A DNA stretch of 8,474 nucleotides. Source: an uncultured Coprococcus sp. Lineage in GTDB: Bacteria; Bacillota_A; Clostridia; Lachnospirales; Lachnospiraceae. The stretch is taken from assembly GCA_900767685.1 (NCBI GenBank), contig CAAGAB010000223.1, positions 1 to 8,474 of the forward strand. The letters are read 5' to 3'. The first letter of the stretch is position 1. Each line of letters begins with the position of its first letter. The position numbers and the translations under genes are program-made. This document shows positions 1 through 6,036 of the stretch, piece by piece. The notes under the pieces are model-generated. The model worked only from the letters and a program-made list of their open reading frames with translations. It was not told the origin of the DNA and ran no database searches.

Positions 1-95
1 ACCAACATAGATGACATATATATAGAAGAAGCGATTACATATGACAAGAGTAAAATTATAAATTTTCCTCAAAACACCAGCAAACTGATGAAGGC
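1..95 (+). repeat. Perfect 95-bp direct repeat, copy 1
   Basis: Bases 1-95 equal bases 3231-3325 with no mismatch, at an offset of 3230. The block encodes residues 11-41 of the anti-sigma factor, meaning the cytoplasmic tail up to the start of the membrane helix. Identity stops at the wobble base of codon 42. It may continue to the left beyond the window. Confidence 0.95.
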
Positions 96-807
96 TGCCA
101 CAGTGACGCTGGCTGTGCTGGCGGTTGGATCGGCAACAGTATATGCCGGGGCGGAAGTGTTAAAGAAGGTATTCTACACGGAACACACAATGTCGACAGG
201 AAATCCTGATTATGTGCGTGATGAGTGGTTTGAGACCGAGACACCTGAACCGGAGGTTGAGCAGATTGGCGGAGAAATAAGCGATGGTACAGAAAAGTGG
301 ATAACCAAGAGTACTGAGATACTAGGTTCATATACAAATGATATATACACCTATAGTACATACGAGGATGCAGTGGCAGATACAGGTATGAAGCTGTGGT
401 TTGATACTCTTCCAGGTGAAGTTACTGATGTTACATACACATATGCGTACTGTGATAATGATTACTCAAAACAAATAGATGTAGTGATAGAATATAATGG
501 AAGCGAGTATTTCCTAAATGAGGAGATATGGGGCGGAAATGTTGCCGACGATGTGGGATACAGCCTGCAATTTGAAAACAAACAGAACGAGAGAGTATAT
601 ACAAACGCTAATGGTATAGTTTTCAATATTGCCGACGATGTTGTGCAGGACGAGCAGTTCGATGAAAATGGTGAATCTGTATATGTGACGAGGGTGAGAA
701 GTACAACCATGATATTGGATGGGGAATATTATGGCAGTATGGTATTTGACGATATGTCAGAGGATGATATACATTACATATTGGATCAGATTAAGATTGG
801 GAAATAA
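1..807 (+). CDS. Anti-sigma factor, single-pass membrane protein (unit 1, 5' partial)
   Basis: Membrane anti-sigma factor expected to hold an ECF sigma factor at the inner face of the membrane and to sense something outside. The reading frame is open to base 1. By alignment with its paralogue at 3201 only ten codons are missing, so ATG at 88 (Met40 of the full protein) is internal. Seen: a short cytoplasmic tail with the NIDDIYIEEA motif common in clostridial anti-sigma proteins, one hydrophobic helix (about residues 42-62 in full-length numbering), and an acidic, Tyr-rich outer domain ending in DDIHYILDQI. There is no zinc-binding HxxxCxxC motif, so it is not a classic ZAS-type protein. Full length would be about 278 residues. 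The matching sigma gene should lie immediately upstream, overlapping it as in unit 2. The outer domain is weakly reminiscent of DUF4367-type domains, which I cannot confirm. The anti-sigma role is inferred from architecture and from the sigma neighbour in unit 2. Confidence 0.8.
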   Translation, partial: TNIDDIYIEEAITYDKSKIINFPQNTSKLMKAATVTLAVLAVGSATVYAGAEVLKKVFYTEHTMSTGNPDYVRDEWFETETPEPEVEQIGGEISDGTEKWITKSTEILGSYTNDIYTYSTYEDAVADTGMKLWFDTLPGEVTDVTYTYAYCDNDYSKQIDVVIEYNGSEYFLNEEIWGGNVADDVGYSLQFENKQNERVYTNANGIVFNIADDVVQDEQFDENGESVYVTRVRSTTMILDGEYYGSMVFDDMSEDDIHYILDQIKIGK

Positions 808-859
808 AAAAATTTTTATAACTGTAATTTTACATGAAAAAAGGGAAGTATATTGTTGA

Positions 860-884
860 AGGGGCGCGTAAAATGTTCGCCTCT
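860..884 (+). other. Candidate RNA hairpin before the unit 1 lipoprotein gene
   Basis: AGGGGCG (860-866) can pair with CGCCTCT (878-884) as a 7-bp stem with one G-U pair and an 11-base loop. It ends six bases before the GGGAGG ribosome site of the lipoprotein gene. No T-run follows, so it is not a terminator. The equivalent leader in unit 2 is shorter and lacks it. It could affect mRNA processing or translation, or be chance. Confidence 0.3.
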
Positions 885-890
885 AGGAAA

Positions 891-896
891 GGGAGG
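891..896 (+). promoter_or_regulatory. Ribosome binding site fixing the lipoprotein 1 start
   Basis: GGGAGG lies 10 bases before ATG 907. The same GGGAGGAATATTTA leader precedes the paralogous ATG at 4125 with the same 10-base spacing. This places the start at 907 rather than at the upstream TTG codons around 853. Confidence 0.85.
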
Positions 897-906
897 AATA
901 TTTACA

Positions 907-2100
907 ATGAAGAAGACAAAGTTGGTGGCACTTCTGCTGGCGGCTTCCATGGCACTGACCGCCTGTGGAAATGATGGGGGAACAAAGAAGATCGGAGTAT
1001 TTGCAGGAATAAAGACAGCGAATAAGGCAGTGGGTACTCTCTCTGCCTCTCCTGCAAAGATGCGAGTTAAGGAATTGGCTAAACTTGTCAATGATATGGA
1101 TTATGAGGAAATCGATATGGATGAGATACCAGAGGAAGTAATATCTAAATATTCTTTTATTGACAGTATTGAACATCCGGAATTATATGATAAATTTGTG
1201 GACTTCGAGTTTTATACAGCTGTTGAATGTGGTGAGGCAAGCAAACACATAGTATATTATGACGATCAGTACTGTATGGATTACGATGAGGACAGATATT
1301 ATAGGGTTTCCAGTTCTGACGAGAATACTTATAAGAGGCTGGAACAATTGGCGCTAAGACTTAATGGGATTGACTATCTGGATTATGAAAAAAAGATAAA
1401 AGAAGGAGGATCCACTGATGTTATAACTGCGGACAAGGTAAAGAATGATACTGGAAATCCCAACTATACAGAGTGGATCAAGGGAATCTGTAGTGATATT
1501 GCATCTGTACCTGACAGAGGTGAGGTTACTCTGTTGAACAATGATTATACAGGATTTGAGTGTGCGTACAGGGTGGATAACCTGACAGAGGGTGATTTCG
1601 AATATTTGGTTGATAAGTATAAAAAGGAAGGTTTCAACCAGGACATCGCGGAGTATGATCGCGGATTTATGGCATTTTCAGAAAATGCTGCAATGGACTA
1701 TGTTGCTATAGGCGTCGGCAAAGGCAGCATAGTAATTACCGTGGGAGGAGACAGAAATCGTGCTGGTTCAGTTACTGCCGGCTGGGACGCCAGCACTATG
1801 AGCCAGTATGCGCCAAAACCAGAGAGTGGGGAGTGCTATCTGTCGCTTGACAAACCTGGTATTTACCCGGTTTCGAGTGATTCGGCTAAGCTTAGATGCG
1901 TAGTTTATAATATTGATACAACCAAGGTCAAAGAATACGTGGAGTTATGTGAGAGCAAAGGTTTCTCAGCTGAAGGGGCTTATAATGTTATTGATGATAA
2001 GCGGGTGGACTGGACTGGATGTTCGTCAGATGGAATGATCAGTATAACAAAAGCTGAAGATGACACGTTTATGATAGTTGAGTTTGTAAAAAGTGAGTAA
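907..2100 (+). CDS. Secreted lipoprotein of unknown function (unit 1)
   Basis: A 397-residue predicted lipoprotein. Residues 1-20 form a lipoprotein signal peptide: KK charges, a hydrophobic core and the lipobox LTAC with Cys20 as lipid attachment site, so the mature protein should be tethered to the outer face of the membrane. After the Cys comes a Gly-rich spacer, then a conserved segment around residues 53-70, a middle region with SSSDENTY (135-142), a block containing PDRGEVTL (202-209), and two related modules of about 65 residues (about 217-280 and 329-393). In each module a C-x-x-Y-x-[VI]-D start leads to a helix ending in GF and then to a beta-rich end. These modules resemble DUF6591-like domains of clostridial secreted proteins, which I cannot verify. 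The gene begins 99 bp after the anti-sigma gene and ends 30 bp before the membrane protein gene. No enzyme motif is recognised. Given its place it may act as sensor, ligand or modulator for the anti-sigma factor (inference). Confidence 0.85.
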   Translation: MKKTKLVALLLAASMALTACGNDGGTKKIGVFAGIKTANKAVGTLSASPAKMRVKELAKLVNDMDYEEIDMDEIPEEVISKYSFIDSIEHPELYDKFVDFEFYTAVECGEASKHIVYYDDQYCMDYDEDRYYRVSSSDENTYKRLEQLALRLNGIDYLDYEKKIKEGGSTDVITADKVKNDTGNPNYTEWIKGICSDIASVPDRGEVTLLNNDYTGFECAYRVDNLTEGDFEYLVDKYKKEGFNQDIAEYDRGFMAFSENAAMDYVAIGVGKGSIVITVGGDRNRAGSVTAGWDASTMSQYAPKPESGECYLSLDKPGIYPVSSDSAKLRCVVYNIDTTKVKEYVELCESKGFSAEGAYNVIDDKRVDWTGCSSDGMISITKAEDDTFMIVEFVKSE

Positions 2101-2130
2101 TATCCACTAAATATTTGGGAGGAAATTAAA

Positions 2131-2673
2131 ATGGAGTCAAATAATAGCAAGAATATAAAGGACATGCCTTATGTGGATCCTGAGTCAAAGAAAAAATATG
2201 GTATGAAGTGGCATCGTTTTCTCTGTGTAGTTCTGTACATTATAGCTATTCTGGAAATTGTGGCCGGGGTGATGTGCATACTTGGAAAAGGAGAATATTC
2301 TGAACTGTATAGTATGGGCCTGGAGTCAGGCGTATTCACAAGCGTCAAACTGGTTGTATGTATTGTCGGAGTACTTAGAATCCTGTCTGGTCCGCTTGCA
2401 TTTGTAGCGAGACAGAAACTGGCAAAATTTAAGAAGAACGGGCCGCTTTTCTTCTATATTTATCTGATTGTTAGTGGGGCAGCAAGTATCGTGTATGATA
2501 GTGTTGCCATAATTATATTCAGGAGAATTAATATGGAATTTCCTGCAGAATTCTTTTCTGTCAAAGAGGGCGTTGTAGGGATAATCGCAGGAGTTGTATA
2601 CATTCTTCTCAATATGCTCTATTACCACAACAGAAAGGTGTACTTTGTGAATGGACGACCAGAAGATAATTGA
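2131..2673 (+). CDS. Four-helix membrane protein of unknown function (unit 1)
   Basis: A 180-residue integral membrane protein with four likely helices at about residues 30-51, 71-93, 105-130 and 146-165. The N-terminal tail is hydrophilic, and basic loops (RQKLAKFKK, residues 94-102) fit an inner location. ATG 2131 has GGGAGG at 2117-2122, eight bases upstream. It is homologous to the protein at 5427 (shared YGMKWHRF, GKGEY and KxGPLFF.IYL segments) but has about 16 extra residues after the first MESN. It also carries a six-residue C-terminal extension, GRPEDN, because its frame runs 23 bp into the next sigma gene, so translation of the two is probably coupled. I recognise no named family. 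Similar small KWxxF proteins are common in Lachnospiraceae near sigma/anti-sigma genes (recollection, not checked). Confidence 0.85.
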   Translation: MESNNSKNIKDMPYVDPESKKKYGMKWHRFLCVVLYIIAILEIVAGVMCILGKGEYSELYSMGLESGVFTSVKLVVCIVGVLRILSGPLAFVARQKLAKFKKNGPLFFYIYLIVSGAASIVYDSVAIIIFRRINMEFPAEFFSVKEGVVGIIAGVVYILLNMLYYHNRKVYFVNGRPEDN

Positions 2674-3220
2674 ATTATTTTTTAAAAGGTGTGAGGAGGC
2701 AATTACTGCTACTTCCGAGAAATATGGAAAATTATGCAAATCAATATCTGACAGGATTTTGAAGAACAATGAGGATGCGGAGGAGTGTGTCAGCGATACA
2801 TATCTGACACTCTGGGAAACAATCCCACCGGAGGAACCAGATCCATTTGTGGCATACATCTGCAAGATAGTGAGGAATCTGTCACTCAAGCGATACAGAC
2901 ATAATACCGCAGATAAGCGAAATTCCTACTACGACGCATCTCTGGATGAGATATCAGAGTGCGTGGCGGCAGGCGGAGAGGTGGACGAACGGATCACTGC
3001 CCAGGAACTTACAGACAGATTAAACAAATTTTTGGAAGGGCTTAAGGAAGTGGACCGGGTTATGTTTGTCAAAAAGTACTGGTTTTGTATGGACAGTCCG
3101 GAGATAGCAGAGGAAATGTCTCTGAGTACCAATTATGTAAATGTGCATTTGCACAGGACAAGAGAAAAGTTGAAAAAGTATCTTGTAAAGGAGAACTGGT
3201 ATGAAGAAAGAATTAGTTGA
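2651..3220 (+). CDS. RNA polymerase sigma factor, ECF (sigma-70) family (unit 2)
   Basis: A 189-residue sigma factor of the size and two-domain layout of ECF sigmas. Region 2 spans about residues 24-83, with the acidic EDAEECVSDTYLTLW helix (41-55) that contacts RNA polymerase and the following FVAYICKIVRNLSLKRYR segment for -10 recognition. A linker follows, then region 4 (about 119-179) with a helix-turn-helix at about 148-172 (SPEIAEEMSLSTNYVNVHLHR) for -35 recognition. The start codon lies inside the end of the upstream membrane protein gene, preceded by AAAGGTG at 2634-2640. The end overlaps the anti-sigma gene by 20 bp, the usual coupled arrangement of sigma and its inhibitor. There is no room for a dedicated promoter except inside the preceding gene, so expression probably depends on read-through from unit 1. 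The target promoter is not evident. Confidence 0.92.
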   Translation: MDDQKIIELFFKRCEEAITATSEKYGKLCKSISDRILKNNEDAEECVSDTYLTLWETIPPEEPDPFVAYICKIVRNLSLKRYRHNTADKRNSYYDASLDEISECVAAGGEVDERITAQELTDRLNKFLEGLKEVDRVMFVKKYWFCMDSPEIAEEMSLSTNYVNVHLHRTREKLKKYLVKENWYEERIS

Positions 3221-4070
3221 GGAAGCACTCACCAACATAGATGACATATATATAGAAGAAGCGATTACATATGACAAGAGTAAAATTATAAATTTTCCTC
3301 AAAACACCAGCAAACTGATGAAGGCAGCCACAGTGACTCTTGCGGTGCTGGTGGCTGGTTCTGCGACAATCTATGCCGGTGCAACGGTTGCCAGAAAGGT
3401 GTTCATCACCGATCACAGTATGGAAATGGGAACTCTGGATGACAGTGAAGAGGAAGAATTGAGAGAAGATGACACGGCAGAGGAAAATCTGGGACCTGAC
3501 GACAGTTATTGGGATGAAGTAGAGGATCTGGGTACAGTAGCGGGAGATGATTCAGTGAAGTGGACACAAAAGCACGATGAGATCGTGCAGGGAGTCCATT
3601 ACACGACATATACTTATGAAAAATATAATGATGCCGCAGCGGATGCGGGAATGGATGCGTGGTTCGATTCAATTCCTGGTGAGCTGACGAGCGTGGAATA
3701 TACATATGGTCTATCTGAGGGCTGTGCGATCAGATATATATTTGTAAATGGAGAATATAAAGGACATACATATTCATTGATGCAGGATAAGATGAATGGT
3801 GTCGATGACGAAGATTTCTTTTATAGAATTACTATGGACAATGTTCAGAATGCGCGGGATTATACCAACAAGGATGGAGAATTATTTACTCTGGCTGACG
3901 AGGTTAGAGAATACTATGAGTATAGTGATTATGGGAGCACAAAAAAAGTAAAAGATATCACAACATATACAATGATAAGAGATAATGGCAATGCAGGAAA
4001 TATGTCATTTGATAACATGCCTGACAAAGATATTCATTACATACTGGATCAGATCAAGCTTGTAAAATAA
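3201..4070 (+). CDS. Anti-sigma factor, single-pass membrane protein (unit 2)
   Basis: A complete 289-residue paralogue of the gene at 1-807 and the likely partner of the overlapping sigma factor. Cytoplasmic tail at residues 1-41 (motif NIDDIYIEEA at 12-21), membrane helix at about 42-64, then a very acidic linker (about 73-111, rich in D and E), and an outer domain (about 112-289) ending in DIHYILDQIK. The start ATG 3201 has an AAGGAGA site about eight bases upstream and lies within the last 20 bp of the sigma gene. The tail is identical in DNA to unit 1 over all bases available for comparison, whereas the linker and outer domain differ in length and sequence. No zinc motif and no protease or kinase motif are seen. 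Release of the sigma factor by proteolysis or conformational change in response to an outer signal is inference. Confidence 0.85.
   Translation: MKKELVEEALTNIDDIYIEEAITYDKSKIINFPQNTSKLMKAATVTLAVLVAGSATIYAGATVARKVFITDHSMEMGTLDDSEEEELREDDTAEENLGPDDSYWDEVEDLGTVAGDDSVKWTQKHDEIVQGVHYTTYTYEKYNDAAADAGMDAWFDSIPGELTSVEYTYGLSEGCAIRYIFVNGEYKGHTYSLMQDKMNGVDDEDFFYRITMDNVQNARDYTNKDGELFTLADEVREYYEYSDYGSTKKVKDITTYTMIRDNGNAGNMSFDNMPDKDIHYILDQIKLVK
3231..3325 (+). repeat. Perfect 95-bp direct repeat, copy 2
   Basis: Identical to bases 1-95. Just downstream the encoded proteins stay alike (KAATVTLAVL, GSAT, YAGA) but silent differences become frequent, so the identity here is not explained by protein constraint alone. 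Confidence 0.95.
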
Positions 4071-4108
4071 TGGTAAGGAATTTGTTATCAACTTTTTATA
4101 TACTTTTA

Positions 4109-4114
4109 GGGAGG
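4109..4114 (+). promoter_or_regulatory. Ribosome binding site of the lipoprotein 2 gene
   Basis: GGGAGG lies 10 bases before ATG 4125 and is followed by AATATTTA, the same leader as before ATG 907. The conserved leader supports both starts and shows that the duplication included non-coding DNA. Confidence 0.85.
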
Positions 4115-4124
4115 AATATTTAAT

Positions 4125-5354
4125 ATGAAAAAGGTAAAATTATTGGCGCTTATGTTAGCAGCATCTATTTCGCTGACAGCATGTGGTACAGATGGGGGAA
4201 CCGAGAAGGCAGGTGTGTTTGCCGGGGTAAAGACAGCAGACAGGATATCAACGAACAAATATTATACCACTGATAAGGTGCGTGTCAGGGAAATCGCAAA
4301 TCTTGTAAATGAGATGGATTATGAGGAGATCGAAGGGGACATTCCAGACGTTTTTTTCGAAAATTCAAATGAGGAGATTGAAGAAGATATTTCGTTTGAT
4401 ACTTTCGGACGTTCGTATGAGGTGTCATTGGGGTTCTCGACATCAGTCAAAGATTACATGGGAGACAAGAGGTTGTGCTATGTAAATGGACAGTATTGTA
4501 CGGATTGGACAAGGGGAAAATATTATAAAATTTCCAGTTCTGATGAAAATACATACGAGAAGCTGAAACAGATGTATCTCAAACTTGAAGGAATAGGAAT
4601 TTTAGACTATGAAAAAATGATAAAAGAAGGTGGCTCTTCAGATGCTGTTATGGCAGACAAAGTTCAGCTTGATACCGAAAATCCGAATTACGCTGAGTGG
4701 GCTAAGGGAATCTGCTGTGATATTGCCTCTGTACCTGATAGAGGTGAGGTCACTCTGTTTAATAATAATTATATGGAATTTGAGTGTGCATACAAAATAG
4801 ACAATGTGACAAAGGATGATTTTACATATTTGGTTGACAAATATAAAAAGGAAGGCTTTAACCAGGATGTGAGTGAGTACGATTGCGGTTTTATGGCATA
4901 TTCAGATAAGGCAGCATTTGATTATATGGCTATAGATTATAGAGAAGACTGTATCGTACTGACTGTAGGTGGAGATATAAACCGGGCAGGCTCAGTTACT
5001 GGCGGCTGGGAAGATGGAAAACTTGGCAAATATGCACCAAAGCCAGAAAATGGTGATTGTTATATAATGCGAGACAGAGCTGATTTTTATCCAGCGCCAG
5101 GTGAAAATGTTCATTCAGAGTATGTAGTTTATAATGTTGATGAAGAGCAGGTTGGAGAATATGTAGAGTTGTGCAAGAGCAATGGCTATACAGACGATGA
5201 GTACTACAACGATATTACAGACGATGATTATCAGGTGTACTGGGCAGGCGTTTCTGAGGATTGCAGAATATTTGTAGAACAGGGAAAAGATGACACATTC
5301 ATGACAGTGACGCTTTACCTGTTGCAGAAGGATGACAGCGATGCCGTAAATTAA
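4125..5354 (+). CDS. Secreted lipoprotein of unknown function (unit 2)
   Basis: A 409-residue paralogue of the lipoprotein at 907. Signal peptide residues 1-20 end in lipobox LTAC (Cys20), followed by GTDGG. Conserved blocks are FAGVKTAD (32-39), VNEMDYEEI (61-69), SSSDENTY (137-144), PDRGEVTL (204-211) and NRAGSVTGGW (286-295). It has the same pair of related C-terminal modules (about 219-282 and 333-397). The first keeps the FECAY start; the second has SEYVVY and so lacks the cysteine present in unit 1. The variable part is residues 70-130, where the two proteins differ in length and charge, a candidate specificity region. It begins 54 bp after the anti-sigma gene and ends 72 bp before the membrane protein gene. 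The cell-surface location is well supported; the function is not recognised. Confidence 0.85.
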   Translation: MKKVKLLALMLAASISLTACGTDGGTEKAGVFAGVKTADRISTNKYYTTDKVRVREIANLVNEMDYEEIEGDIPDVFFENSNEEIEEDISFDTFGRSYEVSLGFSTSVKDYMGDKRLCYVNGQYCTDWTRGKYYKISSSDENTYEKLKQMYLKLEGIGILDYEKMIKEGGSSDAVMADKVQLDTENPNYAEWAKGICCDIASVPDRGEVTLFNNNYMEFECAYKIDNVTKDDFTYLVDKYKKEGFNQDVSEYDCGFMAYSDKAAFDYMAIDYREDCIVLTVGGDINRAGSVTGGWEDGKLGKYAPKPENGDCYIMRDRADFYPAPGENVHSEYVVYNVDEEQVGEYVELCKSNGYTDDEYYNDITDDDYQVYWAGVSEDCRIFVEQGKDDTFMTVTLYLLQKDDSDAVN

Positions 5355-5413
5355 TTAGTTGTTGTGACAAATCTTTTAGATGAATTGATGAAATAAAGTT
5401 CGGAATATTGGGT

Positions 5414-5418
5414 GGAGG
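5414..5418 (+). promoter_or_regulatory. Ribosome binding site fixing the membrane protein 2 start
   Basis: GGAGG lies eight bases before ATG 5427, the same spacing as in the unit 1 paralogue. A GTG at 5412 in the same frame would overlap this site. The homologous proteins both begin MESN at the ATG. Confidence 0.8.
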
Positions 5419-5426
5419 TACATAAT

Positions 5427-5903
5427 ATGGAGTCAAATGTAGGATATGGTATGAAATGGCACAGATTCTTTTGTATAGCGCTGTTTATAACAGCAGCAGC
5501 TTCTATTGCACATGGCGTGTTATATTTCATAGGAAAAGGAGAGTATCAGTGGCTATATGATCTTGGTATTGAGTCCGGCGTGTTTCCTGATGGTAAGATA
5601 GTAACTTATATTGTGGGAATTATTACTTTTATTTGCGCGCCGCTTGCCCTGATAGCAAGACACAAACTGGCAAAACGGCAGAAGAGAGGACCATTGTTTT
5701 TCAATATTTACCTGGCGGTTTTAGGCATAAGAAATATCGTGTATGCATGTATCGCTATAGTGATATTTAAGAAAATTGATCTGGATTTTGGTGGAAAACT
5801 TTTTTCTGTGAAGGCAAATATTGCAGGAATGGTAGGATTAATTGTTATTTTCCTTATCTGTATGTGCTATTACCATAACAGGAAAGAGTATTTTGTGAAT
5901 TAG
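5427..5903 (+). CDS. Four-helix membrane protein of unknown function (unit 2)
   Basis: A 158-residue integral membrane protein, paralogue of the one at 2131. Likely helices at about residues 14-35, 57-77, 89-114 and 131-148, with a basic loop (RHKLAKRQKR, 78-87) between helices 2 and 3 and a short tail ending in YYHNRKEYFVN. It lacks the extra N-terminal stretch of unit 1. It stops with TAG exactly where the unit 1 protein continues into the next sigma gene. It is the last gene of the cassette array, 17 bp before a strong terminator. The family is unknown to me. Constant association with the lipoprotein and the anti-sigma gene in both units suggests a role in the same signalling complex (inference). 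Confidence 0.85.
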   Translation: MESNVGYGMKWHRFFCIALFITAAASIAHGVLYFIGKGEYQWLYDLGIESGVFPDGKIVTYIVGIITFICAPLALIARHKLAKRQKRGPLFFNIYLAVLGIRNIVYACIAIVIFKKIDLDFGGKLFSVKANIAGMVGLIVIFLICMCYYHNRKEYFVN

Positions 5904-5920
5904 GTTGTTATGTAGAGCTG

Positions 5921-5954
5921 ACCGGGCAGAGAGATCTGTCCGGTTTTCTTTTTT
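5921..5954 (+). terminator. Intrinsic terminator closing the cassette array
   Basis: ACCGGGCAGA (5921-5930) pairs with TCTGTCCGGT (5935-5944) over 10 bp with one G-U pair, closed by a GAGA tetraloop of the GNRA class and followed by TTTCTTTTTT. It lies 17 bp after the last stop codon. It is the first convincing terminator after base 1. Confidence 0.93.
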
Positions 5955-5992
5955 GAAAGGATGGAAAAATGATATTTAAAAACATGAACTGG

Positions 5993-6009
5993 TATTGTAA
6001 TATACAATA
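5993..6009 (+). promoter_or_regulatory. Inverted repeat, candidate operator before the phosphoesterase gene
   Basis: TATTGTA (5993-5999) and TACAATA (6003-6009) are perfect inverted repeats around ATA. The site lies 27 bp before ATG 6037 in the only sizeable gap available for a promoter (5955-6036). It sits on AT-rich sequence that could supply a -10 element (TATAAA at 6008-6013 with a weak TGAACT at 5985-5990, 17-bp spacing). A repressor site is possible, but AT-rich palindromes arise by chance. Confidence 0.35.
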
Positions 6010-6036
6010 TAAAGAAAATGTGGGATTTTGTCAGGT

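Larger units (their letters stand above)
1..5903 (+). repeat. Tandem duplication of a four-gene sigma/anti-sigma cassette
   Basis: Two successive units have the same gene order. Unit 1 (from beyond base 1 to about 2650) shows anti-sigma, lipoprotein and four-helix protein. Unit 2 (2651-5903) shows sigma, anti-sigma, lipoprotein and four-helix protein. Each pair is homologous along its length: both lipoproteins have the lipid cysteine at residue 20 and a shared PDRGEVTL block, both membrane proteins begin MESN and end in YYHNRK.YFVN, and both anti-sigma proteins end in DIHYILDQIK. Ribosome sites and spacers are preserved too. The first unit is cut by the window edge, so the array could hold more copies upstream. 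Confidence 0.9.

Noticed and set aside
853..906. Upstream TTG start giving an 18-residue longer lipoprotein
   Set aside because: ATG 907 has a well-placed GGGAGG, matches the unit 2 start, and gives a proper lipoprotein signal peptide; the extension would bury the signal.
2326..2889. Minus-strand open frame of 187 codons
   Set aside because: It lies antisense to two well-supported genes, has no ribosome site, and its product has no recognisable features.
4082..4104. Possible promoter (TTGTTA ... TATACT) before the unit 2 lipoprotein
   Set aside because: The spacer is only 11 bp, too short for a normal sigma-70 type promoter.
5412..5426. GTG start for the unit 2 membrane protein
   Set aside because: It overlaps the ribosome site; ATG 5427 aligns with the paralogue's MESN start.
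6028..6036. TTG start for the phosphoesterase
   Set aside because: It is only two bases after the GGGA, too close for initiation; ATG 6037 is better placed. Kept as a minor alternative.
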